A DNA stretch of 64,000 bases from an uncultured Roseobacter sp. (GTDB lineage: Bacteria > Pseudomonadota > Alphaproteobacteria > Rhodobacterales > Rhodobacteraceae). A program made the position numbers and the translations under genes. The stretch lies in assembly GCF_947496515.1 (NCBI RefSeq), contig NZ_CANMDB010000001.1, positions 310,001 to 374,000 on the forward strand. The letters are read 5' to 3'. This document shows positions 17,382 to 25,385 of the stretch, one piece after another (positions within the stretch are counted from its first letter, which is position 1; every line of letters begins with the position of its first letter). The notes below the pieces were generated by a model. It had not been told where the DNA came from. It made no database searches and was given only the letters and a program-made list of their open reading frames with translations.

Positions 17382-18158
17382 TCATCGACCCTCGAAGGAC
17401 GCGGGGCGCTTTTCGGTAAAGGCCAGGACGCCTTCTTTGAAATCGCGGGACTTGCCGCATTGTCCTTGCTGTCGTGCCTCCAGCGCCAGCTGTTCTTCGA
17501 GCGAATTGTCCCAGCTGCCGCGAATGACCTTCTTGATGGCCGCATAGGCGGCTGTGGGCCCCTGCGCCAGATGGGCCGCGCGCGCCTGCCAATGCGCCTC
17601 AAAGGCGTCATCGGCCACCGCCTCCCAGATGAGCCCCCAGTCATCGGCCTGCCGGGCGGTGATCTTGTCGGCAAACAAGGCGGCCCCCATGGCTTTGGCC
17701 GTGCCCATGGTGCGCGGCATGACATAGGTACCGCCCGCGTCCGGGATCAGCCCGATGCGAGCGAAGGCCTGCATGAAATAGGCGCTCTCCGCCGCAATCA
17801 CCACATCCGCAGCCAGGGCCAGGTTGGCACCGGCACCGGCGGCGGGGCCATTTACCGCGGCAATCGTGGGCACCGGGCAGGTCGTGATGGCGTGCAACAT
17901 GGGCTGGTATTCATCGCGCAGCGTCCGCTCCATATCGAGGTTGGCGGCACTCACCCGGTCGCCCAGATCCTGACCGGAGCAGAACGCGCGCCCCGCGCCG
18001 GTGATCACCACGACCCGCGCGCTCTTGCCCGCCTCGGAGACCGCATAGGAAATTTCCGCGCGCATCTGGGTGCTTAGCGCATTCATCTTCTCGGGCCGGT
18101 TGAGCGTGATGGTGACCACGTCCGCTTTCAGGCCGTAGATCAGCGTCTGGTATTCCAT
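17382..18158 (-). CDS. Enoyl-CoA hydratase/isomerase family protein
   Basis: This 258-residue crotonase-fold enzyme has the oxyanion-hole segments TGAGRAFCSGQDLGDR and NGPAAGAGANLALAADVVIA and the acidic position in FARIGLIPDAGGTYVMPR. The pattern is closest to PaaG-type 2-(1,2-epoxyphenyl)acetyl-CoA isomerases (FCSGQDL, PDAGGTY), but true substrate specificity cannot be read from sequence. No other phenylacetate genes are nearby. It follows ccmH on the same strand after a 72-base gap and may be expressed from the same transcript. Confidence 0.88.
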   Translation of the reverse strand: MEYQTLIYGLKADVVTITLNRPEKMNALSTQMRAEISYAVSEAGKSARVVVITGAGRAFCSGQDLGDRVSAANLDMERTLRDEYQPMLHAITTCPVPTIAAVNGPAAGAGANLALAADVVIAAESAYFMQAFARIGLIPDAGGTYVMPRTMGTAKAMGAALFADKITARQADDWGLIWEAVADDAFEAHWQARAAHLAQGPTAAYAAIKKVIRGSWDNSLEEQLALEARQQGQCGKSRDFKEGVLAFTEKRPASFEGR

Positions 18159-18230
18159 GGGGGGCGTCCTTTTCCTGCCGCGCCTGACCGTCTTAGCAGA
18201 CTGGCCGCGCCGGAAAAGGGCAACTGCGCG

Positions 18231-18683
18231 TCACTCCTTGAGGATATCACGCAGCCGGGCCTGTTCCGCCTCCGACAGCGCCCTGTCCTGTGGTGCGCTG
18301 GCCCCCGCCCTGCCCCGCAGATATCCGTAGCCGCTCGCGGCAGCCAGTAACAGCATCAGCGCCGGTGCCGCCCAGAGCAACCAGGTGGAGCCGCTCATCT
18401 TGGGGTTCATGCGCACGAACTCGCCATAGCGTTCTTCGAAGAACGCCATTACGTCCGCATCACTCGCCCCATCGGAGATCAGCTCGCGCACGGTGCGGCG
18501 CGCGTCCTGCGCCCAGTTGGCATTGGAGGAGGCCACGGATTCCGACTGGCACACCACGCAGCGCAGCGCGTGGTCAAGAGCGCGCGCGCGCTCTTCCAGC
18601 GCGGGGTCCGACAGCATCTCGGAAGGATCGAGCGCCAGCGCAGGCCCCGCAAGCAGCATCAGGATCAACGCCAGCCGCTTCAT
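18231..18683 (-). CDS. ccmH: Cytochrome c-type biogenesis protein CcmH
   Basis: This 150-residue CcmH (Ccl2-type) is a periplasm-facing thioreductant in cytochrome c maturation system I that reduces the CxxCH motif of apocytochrome. A signal or anchor helix occupies residues 1-18. The redox motif LRCVVCQSESVASSNA is present. A C-terminal transmembrane helix lies at about residues 100-120 (GSTWLLWAAPALMLLLAAAS). The TPR-containing CcmI-like extension is not fused. The start overlaps the ccmF stop as ATGA, so the two are coupled. Confidence 0.93.
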   Translation of the reverse strand: MKRLALILMLLAGPALALDPSEMLSDPALEERARALDHALRCVVCQSESVASSNANWAQDARRTVRELISDGASDADVMAFFEERYGEFVRMNPKMSGSTWLLWAAPALMLLLAAASGYGYLRGRAGASAPQDRALSEAEQARLRDILKE

Positions 18684-20647
18684 TCCGCAGGCACCGGGCT
18701 GGCCACGGTCTTGCGCGCACCTGCGGCCACGCGGAACCGCCTGTCGGTGAGGCTCAGCAACCCGCCGAGCGCCATGAGACCCGAGCCGATCCAGATCCAG
18801 TTGGTGAAGGGTTTGATGTAGGTGCGCACCGCCCAGCCGCCGCCTTCCTGCGGATCGCCGATCACCACATATACATCGCGCGCGAGATCATAGTCGATGG
18901 CGGCCTCGGTCGTTGGCATCTGAGCCACCGGGTAAATCCGCTTTTCCGGACGCAACTGCGCAATCTCGCGTCCGTCCTGCGCCAGGGTGATATAGCCGGT
19001 TGTGGACAAATAGTTGGGTCCTTCGGTGTTGGTGACCTGATCCAGCGTCAGGGAATAGCCACCCACCTCGAAAGGCACGCCGAACTCCGCCACGCGGATA
19101 TCCTCCTGCTGCCAGGCCATGAGCCCTGAGACCCCCATCATTGTCACGCCGAGCCCGGCGTGTGCGGTCATCTTGCCCCAGTCCGCACGCGGCAACCGTG
19201 TGAGCCGCCGCAACCGCCCGGGCCCCCGGCCGGTGCGCTGCGCCAGATCCACCATGGTTCCCATGACCACCCAGGCCGCCAGGAACATCCCGATTGGCCC
19301 CAGCAGCGTCCGCTCGGTCTGCATCGCATAGGCCAGGCCACCGATTGCCAGCGCCAAGACAAAGACATAGCGCAAGGGCCGCATGGCTCGCGCGATCCGT
19401 GCCCGCTTCCACGGCATGGCCGAGGCCACCGGCAGCACCAGCCCCAGCACCAGCATGAAGGGCGAAAACGCCATGTTGAAGAAGGGCGGACCGACGCTCA
19501 GGCGGCGGTCAAAGAACATCTCGGCCACCAGCGGCCACATGGTGCCCACGAAGACCACAAAGCAGGACACCGCCAGCAGGATGTTGTTGACCAGAATGCC
19601 GCTCTCCCGGCTGACGAGGGAAAAGACGCCCTTGGCCTCCATGGCACTCGCGCGCAGCGCAAAGAGAATGAGCGCGCCTCCCATGAAAAAGCCCATGATC
19701 ATCAGAATGAAGACACCGCGCTCGGGATCATTGGCAAAGGCGTGGACGGATGTCAGCAGGCCCGAACGTACGATGAATGTGCCGATGAGCGAAAAGCCGA
19801 AGGCAAGGATGGCGAGCAGGATCGTCCAGCTTTTCAGCGCCTCCCGTTTTTCCACCACGATGGCGGAATGCAGGAGCGCTGCGGCCAGCAACCAAGGCAT
19901 AAAGGAAGCATTCTCGACCGGATCCCAGAACCAGAACCCGCCCCAGCCGAGCTCATAATAAGCCCACCAGGAGCCGAGTGCGATGCCGATGGTCAGAAAC
20001 ACCCATGCCGCCAGAGTCCAGGGACGCACCCAGCGACCCCAGGCGGCATCGACGCGCCCCTCGATCAGGGCGGCGACGGCAAAGCTGAAGGCCATGCTGA
20101 GACCCACGTAGCCGAGATAAAGAAAGGGTGGATGAAAGGCGAGGCCCGGATCCTGCAACAGCGGGTTGAGATCCTGCCCGTCAAAGGGCGGCACCGCGAG
20201 GCGCAGGAACGGGTTGGAGGTAAAGAGGATAAAGGCGAAAAACGCCACCGCGATGGCCGATTGCACCGCCAGCACCCGGGCGCGCAGGGTGGGTGGCAGG
20301 TTGCTCCCGAACCACGCCGCCATGGCGCCGAAGAGCGTCACGATAAGCACCCACAGCAGCATGGAGCCTTCGTGATTGCCCCAGGTGCCGGAGATCTTGT
20401 AGATCAGCGGCTTGGCCGAATGGCTGTTGAGTGTGACCAGACGCAGGCTGAAATCAGACACGATAAAGGCATACATCAACGCCGCGAAGGAAAAGGCCGT
20501 CAGCAGGAACTGCGCCGAGGCCGCAGGCTCTGCCACAGCCATCCAGGCAGGCCAGCGCTTATGCGCGCCGATGAGCGGGACCACCGCCTGAACGATGGCC
20601 ACCAGAAAGGCGAGGATGAGGGCGAAATGTCCGAACTCTGTGATCAT
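18680..20647 (-). CDS. ccmF: Cytochrome c-type biogenesis protein CcmF (heme lyase subunit)
   Basis: This 655-residue polytopic membrane protein is the heme lyase core that attaches heme to apocytochrome c in system I. The tryptophan-rich signature GWGGFWFWDPVENASFMPW and conserved HPPFLYLGYVGLS are present, with about 14-15 hydrophobic segments. The ATG at 20647 is chosen because MITEFGHFALILAF is the usual N-terminus and upstream residues are not family-like. Its ribosome site is weak. Unusually, the gene upstream on the same strand is a phage-type holin and not ccmE, with a 59-base gap between. Confidence 0.95.
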   Translation of the reverse strand: MITEFGHFALILAFLVAIVQAVVPLIGAHKRWPAWMAVAEPAASAQFLLTAFSFAALMYAFIVSDFSLRLVTLNSHSAKPLIYKISGTWGNHEGSMLLWVLIVTLFGAMAAWFGSNLPPTLRARVLAVQSAIAVAFFAFILFTSNPFLRLAVPPFDGQDLNPLLQDPGLAFHPPFLYLGYVGLSMAFSFAVAALIEGRVDAAWGRWVRPWTLAAWVFLTIGIALGSWWAYYELGWGGFWFWDPVENASFMPWLLAAALLHSAIVVEKREALKSWTILLAILAFGFSLIGTFIVRSGLLTSVHAFANDPERGVFILMIMGFFMGGALILFALRASAMEAKGVFSLVSRESGILVNNILLAVSCFVVFVGTMWPLVAEMFFDRRLSVGPPFFNMAFSPFMLVLGLVLPVASAMPWKRARIARAMRPLRYVFVLALAIGGLAYAMQTERTLLGPIGMFLAAWVVMGTMVDLAQRTGRGPGRLRRLTRLPRADWGKMTAHAGLGVTMMGVSGLMAWQQEDIRVAEFGVPFEVGGYSLTLDQVTNTEGPNYLSTTGYITLAQDGREIAQLRPEKRIYPVAQMPTTEAAIDYDLARDVYVVIGDPQEGGGWAVRTYIKPFTNWIWIGSGLMALGGLLSLTDRRFRVAAGARKTVASPVPAE

Positions 20648-20706
20648 GGATTGCAGTATAGGATGCCCTGCGGCCCGGTCCAACGGCAATCGGCGCCATC
20701 AGGTGA

Positions 20707-21297
20707 TCACTTTGTCGCGGCCTCGGCCTTGCGCGCGCGCCACTCGCTCAGCGCGGGGTTGTTGTCGGGCATCAGAGAGACGGCGGACAGGCGTGCGTCG
20801 CTCCCCGTATCTGCCAGCCCGGGCGAGGTTGCCCGCAAGGCGCGCAAGCTCGCCAGGTTCTCGACCACCTTGGGGACATAGGCAATGGTCTGCGCGATAG
20901 AGCGCTGAAACTGCTGGCTTTTGACCTGATGCCGTGCCCCGAAGTAGAACGACACGATGACCCCCAAAAGCCACCACAGCGGCTCTGGCACCAGCGCAAT
21001 GCCCTGCATGCGCGCGGCAAACCAGATCGGATCAACCATCGCGGCGAGAAACAGCGCCATGGTGCCGAGCGCCAGCGCCGGACGCGGGATGCGGTTCACC
21101 CCGTCCATGAAACGATCAAACCAGCCGTTCTTTTGACCTTCGAATTCGGCGGCGAACTGCTGCATGGCCTCCAGTTTGACTTCCTGCGCCCGCTGGGCAC
21201 CGCCCTCGCTATTCTCGCGAAAAACCTCTGCGGTCTCCATGATCACGTTGCGGTCATTGCCAAAGACGATGTTGAGCAACCCTGAAATCAACCCCAT
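20707..21297 (-). CDS. Holin of the 3TM gene-transfer-agent release family
   Basis: This 196-residue protein matches the three-helix holin family associated with gene transfer agent (GTA) release in Rhodobacterales. An amphipathic N-terminal region precedes hydrophobic segments at RPALALGTMALFLAAMVDP, PIWFAARMQGIALV and EPLWWLLGVIVSFYFGARH. It would permeabilise the inner membrane so that the endolysin can reach peptidoglycan. Its start overlaps the endolysin stop by 10 bases, so the two are translationally coupled. In Rhodobacter capsulatus the GTA lysis pair also lies away from the capsid cluster. No other GTA genes are in this window. Confidence 0.85.
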   Translation of the reverse strand: MGLISGLLNIVFGNDRNVIMETAEVFRENSEGGAQRAQEVKLEAMQQFAAEFEGQKNGWFDRFMDGVNRIPRPALALGTMALFLAAMVDPIWFAARMQGIALVPEPLWWLLGVIVSFYFGARHQVKSQQFQRSIAQTIAYVPKVVENLASLRALRATSPGLADTGSDARLSAVSLMPDNNPALSEWRARKAEAATK

Positions 21298-21899
21298 GCG
21301 GAGACCCTCCGTTGAAATTCGCTATCTGTCATGTGGTAGCGCTCGGAGATGAACTCCTCCGCTCGCTTGATCCAGCCGCCCTTGCGGCCAGCGCGGGTGC
21401 GCGCGTATTTGCGAGACGCCGCGCGCCGGTCAGCGATGCGGAAATAGTAGTTCCGCCGTGCGATACCGTAGGCATCGGCCAGATGCTCCGCTGCGATCAG
21501 ATAGGCGGCCTGGGCGGCAGCAATGGTCTGGGGGCCCAGCACCCCGTCGACCGCGATGGCATGGCCCATATCCTGCAACAACCGCTGCAGGATCTTCACC
21601 GCGTTGCGCCCCGCGTTGACGTACATGTCAAATACGGAGGCCTGCAGGGCGGGCGGCAGCAAGGCGATGAGCGGCTTTTCAAAGTAGTGCTTTTCGAAGA
21701 TCTCGATGGCCTGCTCGCGGCTGAGCGCCCGGACGTCGGAGACCGTCACGGCCCCATCGCGGTCCAGATCAATGCCGAGCGCCCGCATCGTGTGGATCGT
21801 CACGCCGTGGTTGGTGGCACCGCCCGGATCATCGGGGTCGTTCACGAACCCGCCCTCGCGCGCCACGATCTCCGTGGCAATCTCTCTGACCGTCTGCAT
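21288..21899 (-). CDS. Endolysin (GH108 N-acetylmuramidase), GTA lysis type
   Basis: This 203-residue peptidoglycan hydrolase has a GH108 catalytic domain at the N-terminus with the EGG motif (AREGGFVNDPDDPGGATNHG), the Glu being the expected catalytic residue. A peptidoglycan-binding_3 domain follows (VDGVLGPQTIAAAQAAYLI). No signal peptide is present, so release depends on the holin encoded next. The ATG at 21899 has GGAGGT 8 bases upstream; a longer reading adds unrelated residues. The gene sits between ccmE and ccmF, 171 bases after ccmE, enough space for its own promoter. Confidence 0.88.
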   Translation of the reverse strand: MQTVREIATEIVAREGGFVNDPDDPGGATNHGVTIHTMRALGIDLDRDGAVTVSDVRALSREQAIEIFEKHYFEKPLIALLPPALQASVFDMYVNAGRNAVKILQRLLQDMGHAIAVDGVLGPQTIAAAQAAYLIAAEHLADAYGIARRNYYFRIADRRAASRKYARTRAGRKGGWIKRAEEFISERYHMTDSEFQRRVSAWG

Positions 21900-22070
21900 C
21901 CGCTGTGACCTCCGCTCGCATGTCATCGGGGCGGATATGCGCATCTGCGGGTTAATACTGGTGAAAACTACCGTGCGGTGGTGGGGCTCCCTTGCGGCAA
22001 AGGCCTGCCCAAACCGGCGTGCTCTATGGTTGCGCCGATGGTCGGTCGCGTGTCGGCGGGATCGCTCCGC

Positions 22071-22514
22071 TCAGCCCTGCGGTTCCTTGTAGACGCCCTG
22101 CTCTTTTAGCGCGTCCACAACCTCCGCCGGCATGTAGGTCTCGTCGTGTTTCGCAAGGATCTCAGAGGCTTCAAAGACGCCGTTGATGTAGCGCCCGGTC
22201 CCAACCATCCCCTGATTTTCCTCAAAGAGATCCGGCAGCACGCCGGTATAGGTGACCGGCACGACACCGCCGCCATCGGTCACGCTGAACCGGACCGTCT
22301 CGCCCTGCCCCCGCACGATGGAGCCTTCGCTGACCAGACCGCCGATGCGGAACACCTCCGAGGGCGCGGGCGGTTCGGCCAGCACCTGGCTCGGCGCGCG
22401 AAAGAAGTTGATCCCGTCGCGCATCGCATAGCCGATGAGGGCCGTGGACAGCGCCAGCGCCACCGCCGCGACGGCGATCACCTGAATACGGCGCTGTTTC
22501 TTGAGCGATTTCAT
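22071..22514 (-). CDS. ccmE: Cytochrome c maturation heme chaperone CcmE
   Basis: This 147-residue membrane-anchored periplasmic chaperone carries heme covalently to CcmF. An N-terminal transmembrane helix follows a basic MKSLKKQRRIQ. The OB-fold domain contains FRIGGLVSEGSIVRG and VTYTGVLPDLFEENQGMV. The heme-binding His lies in LAKHDETYMP. Spacing to argC upstream is only 6 bases, so ccmE is expressed from an argC transcript. The next gene downstream is the endolysin and not ccmF. Confidence 0.95.
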   Translation of the reverse strand: MKSLKKQRRIQVIAVAAVALALSTALIGYAMRDGINFFRAPSQVLAEPPAPSEVFRIGGLVSEGSIVRGQGETVRFSVTDGGGVVPVTYTGVLPDLFEENQGMVGTGRYINGVFEASEILAKHDETYMPAEVVDALKEQGVYKEPQG

Positions 22515-22520
22515 ATGGCC

Positions 22521-23549
22521 TCACGGAAAAAGCGGCGGGGCCATCAGCCCCGTGGTCTCCTCCAGATTTAGCATCAGATTGGCGTTTTGCAACGCCTGCC
22601 CGCTGGACCCTTTCGTCAGATTATCGAGGGCGCCCACGACCAGCGTGCGCCCGGGGATCCGGTCTGCCACCACGCCGATATGACAGAAGTTCGAGCCTCT
22701 GATGTGCCGGGTGCTGGGCGCCTCGCCCAGCGGCAGCACCTCAATGAAGGGTTCGGTGCTATAGGCGGCCGTCAGCGCCGCGTGGACTGCATCGGCCGCG
22801 CCTTTCACGTATCCGGTTGCCAGGATGCCGCGGTTGGCGGGGATCAGATGCGGGGTAAACTGGATCTGGACGGGCCGCCCCGCGAATGCGGAGAATTCCT
22901 GATCGAACTCACCCAGATGCCGGTGCGTGCCGCCAAGCGCGTAGGCGTGGTAGCCCTCCGAAAGCTCCGCGTGCAGCAGGTTCTCCTTGAGGCTGCGCCC
23001 GGCGCCAGAGACCGCGCATTTCAGATCCAGAATTATCTCGTCCAGATCAATGACGCCAGCGGCGATCAGCGGTCTGAGCATATATTGTCCGGTGGCTGCA
23101 TTGCAGCCTGTGCCCGCGACAAGCCGGGCCGCGCGGATCTGCTCGCGGTAGAACTCCGTCAGCCCGTAGACCGCCTCTTTCTGCAACGTCGTGGCGGTGT
23201 GCTCATTGCCGTACCACGCCGTATAGGCGTCGGGGTCGCGCAGCCTGAAATCAGCGCTGAGATCCACGATTTTCAGCGTGTCCGGCAGACCGGAGATCAC
23301 AGCCTGGCTGGTCTTGTGGGGCAATGCGCAAAAGCACAGGTCGATGCGTGAAAAGTCGATCTCGTCGATCTTGACCAGTGTCGGCAGGTCAAGGTGCCGC
23401 AGATGCGGAAAGACCTCGGCGATGGTTTGTCCGGCTTTGGCATGAGCGCCGAGCGCGGTGATGGTCATGTCCGGATGCTGGGCCAGCAGCCGGATCAGTT
23501 CGGCCCCGGTGTAGCCGGAGGCGCCAAGAATGGCGATGGAATAGGTCAT
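22521..23549 (-). CDS. argC: N-acetyl-gamma-glutamyl-phosphate reductase
   Basis: This 342-residue ArgC reduces N-acetylglutamyl phosphate to the semialdehyde in arginine synthesis. The NADP-binding motif [19 protein letters not shown] starts the protein. The catalytic Cys lies in [32 protein letters not shown] and [13 protein letters not shown] are typical. It heads a minus-strand run with ccmE and follows murI by 30 bases. Confidence 0.95.
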   Translation of the reverse strand: MTYSIAILGASGYTGAELIRLLAQHPDMTITALGAHAKAGQTIAEVFPHLRHLDLPTLVKIDEIDFSRIDLCFCALPHKTSQAVISGLPDTLKIVDLSADFRLRDPDAYTAWYGNEHTATTLQKEAVYGLTEFYREQIRAARLVAGTGCNAATGQYMLRPLIAAGVIDLDEIILDLKCAVSGAGRSLKENLLHAELSEGYHAYALGGTHRHLGEFDQEFSAFAGRPVQIQFTPHLIPANRGILATGYVKGAADAVHAALTAAYSTEPFIEVLPLGEAPSTRHIRGSNFCHIGVVADRIPGRTLVVGALDNLTKGSSGQALQNANLMLNLEETTGLMAPPLFP

Positions 23550-23579
23550 GGGATATCCCGTGTCGAAAAGGAGAAAGGG

Positions 23580-24389
23580 TCAGGCGGCGTCAAACACGAT
23601 CCGTCGTCGCAGAAACTGTGTCGCGCGGTCGCTGACCCGGCGCGGATCGCCCGTTGTGAGAAACCCCGCCTCTCCCGCACCCAACATCGTCGGGTGCCGG
23701 TCGAGATAATCCGCGAGGCTGTCGGCAACCAGCCGGGCCTGGCTGAAGACCCGGACCTCCGCGCCCAGTGCGTCCTGAAACGTGTCCTGCATCAACGGGT
23801 AATGCGTGCATCCGAGGATGGCCGCATCCGGCTGTGGCAGCTTGCGGCGCAGCGCGTCCACATGGCTGCGCACCAGCGCCTCCGCCAGGATCATGTCGCC
23901 GTCCTCGATGGCATCCACCACCCCGCCGCAGGCCTGCGCCTCCACATCGACGCCGATGGCGCGAAAGGCAAGCTCGCGCTGAAACGCGCGGCTGGCCACG
24001 GTCGCGGGGGTTGCAAAGAGCGCCACATGCTTCACGCCGACCTCGCGCGGAGGGGAGTTGTCGCCCCATTGCCGTTCCGTCATTGCCTCGATCAGCGGCA
24101 CAAAGACGCCCAGCACCCGTTTGTCACCCGGTATCCAGGATTCCTGCATCCGCCGCAGCGCGGCCGCCGAGGCGGTGTTGCAGGCCAGAATGACCAGATT
24201 GCACCCCGCCTCGAAAAGGCGCGTCACCGCAGCGCAGGTCAGATCAAAGATGTCATCGGCAGTGCGCACCCCATAAGGCGCATGCGCACTGTCGGCGAGG
24301 TAGACAAAGGGTACGTCGGGCAGACGCTGCTGAACCGCATCCAGCACGGTCAACCCACCCAAACCGCTATCAAAAATCCCAACTGCCAT
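23580..24389 (-). CDS. murI: Glutamate racemase
   Basis: This 269-residue racemase makes D-glutamate for peptidoglycan. The N-terminal [16 protein letters not shown] and the [14 protein letters not shown] loop are diagnostic. The two catalytic cysteines are in [11 protein letters not shown] and [11 protein letters not shown]. It acts in the cytoplasm. Gaps to neighbours are short (27 bases from the acyltransferase gene upstream, 30 bases to argC), so it belongs to the same minus-strand transcription unit. Confidence 0.95.
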   Translation of the reverse strand: MAVGIFDSGLGGLTVLDAVQQRLPDVPFVYLADSAHAPYGVRTADDIFDLTCAAVTRLFEAGCNLVILACNTASAAALRRMQESWIPGDKRVLGVFVPLIEAMTERQWGDNSPPREVGVKHVALFATPATVASRAFQRELAFRAIGVDVEAQACGGVVDAIEDGDMILAEALVRSHVDALRRKLPQPDAAILGCTHYPLMQDTFQDALGAEVRVFSQARLVADSLADYLDRHPTMLGAGEAGFLTTGDPRRVSDRATQFLRRRIVFDAA

Positions 24390-24416
24390 GGTCTTCGGTG
24401 CCTTCTTGGCACCGGG

Positions 24417-25292
24417 TCACTGGCGGTGCCGCTCTTCGAATTCATACCCCAGATCAAAGCGTTTTCGGGGACTTGTGGAAAGCTCATACGTTGCTTTGCG
24501 CAGGAAATCCATCATCGCTTTGCCCTCGCGCGCCAGAGGATCCAGTCGGTCGCGCCCGATGGGCTTGCCGATCACAACCCGCACCGGTGTGTCGACGCGG
24601 GCGCGGAACTCCTTGATCAGCAATCCCATGCGCAGCGTCGTGTGCATATGGCTCGCGATCTGGAACAGCCGACTGGTGTGGCCATCGAAGTACACGGGCA
24701 GCACCGTCGCTTGTGATTTCGCGATCATGCGGGCTGTGAAACTGCGCCAACCCGGGTCCATCGGGTGGGAAAAGGGCCGCGCCGCGGTGCTCACCGTGCC
24801 GCCCGGAAAGACGCCGATGGCGCCGCCCTCGCCCAGATACTTCAGCGCCACCTTGCGCGTCTCGATGTTGAGCGCGCGGGCCTCCTTGGTCGTGTCAAAG
24901 CTGATGGGCAGGATCATGCGGTTGAGATCTTCGGCCTTGCGAAACACCGAATTGGCGAGGATGCGGAAGTCCCCCCGCGTCCGCGCCAGCATATGCCCCA
25001 GCATCAGCCCATCGAGAATCCCATAAGGATGGTTGGCGATCACGATCAGCGGCCCCTGCCGCGGAACAAGGTCCAGCGACCCCGACACCACATCGAGGCT
25101 CAGCCCGTATCGGTCCACCATTACGTCAAAGAAATCACGGCCCGCGGCGACTTCATCCTCGTAACCGCGTGCACGTCTGATCAGCCGCAGCCGCCCGGTG
25201 GTATTCTCCAGCACCCGGATCATGGCGCGCCCACCGCGGGACTGCGCCGAATACGCATAGCTGATGTCACGTGCGATGTTGGGCCGACCCAT
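24417..25292 (-). CDS. Lysophospholipid acyltransferase family protein
   Basis: This 291-residue acyltransferase has the PlsC-type motifs: NHPYGILDG (the catalytic HPxxxxD variant), FRKAEDLNRMILP, FPGGTVS and LPVYFDGHTS. Members acylate lysophospholipids or lyso-ornithine lipid at the inner membrane. The exact acceptor is not predictable here. The N-terminal 80 residues before the HP motif are longer than in minimal PlsC. An internal ATG giving MIRVLENTTG is an alternative start. It is the first gene of the murI-argC-ccmE run. Confidence 0.85.
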   Translation of the reverse strand: MGRPNIARDISYAYSAQSRGGRAMIRVLENTTGRLRLIRRARGYEDEVAAGRDFFDVMVDRYGLSLDVVSGSLDLVPRQGPLIVIANHPYGILDGLMLGHMLARTRGDFRILANSVFRKAEDLNRMILPISFDTTKEARALNIETRKVALKYLGEGGAIGVFPGGTVSTAARPFSHPMDPGWRSFTARMIAKSQATVLPVYFDGHTSRLFQIASHMHTTLRMGLLIKEFRARVDTPVRVVIGKPIGRDRLDPLAREGKAMMDFLRKATYELSTSPRKRFDLGYEFEERHRQ

Positions 25293-25385
25293 GGCCGTCG
25301 TGTCCTCTGCAATCCGCGGGCAGTGTAGCTCTGACGCGGCAGTATGCCCAGCGAGTATGTCAGTCCGATGACCGTAGCGGGCGCC

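Noticed and set aside
18428-18443. Palindrome around TTCGAA in ccmH
   Set aside because: It lies inside a conserved coding region and is shorter than the three intergenic copies.
19160-20881. A long 573-residue open frame on the plus strand
   Set aside because: It lies antisense to ccmF and is polar, repetitive and rich in Arg, His and Gly, which is the usual shadow of a GC-rich gene.
21947-21957. CtrA-like TTAACC half-site before the endolysin
   Set aside because: Only one half-site is present and chance occurrence is likely.
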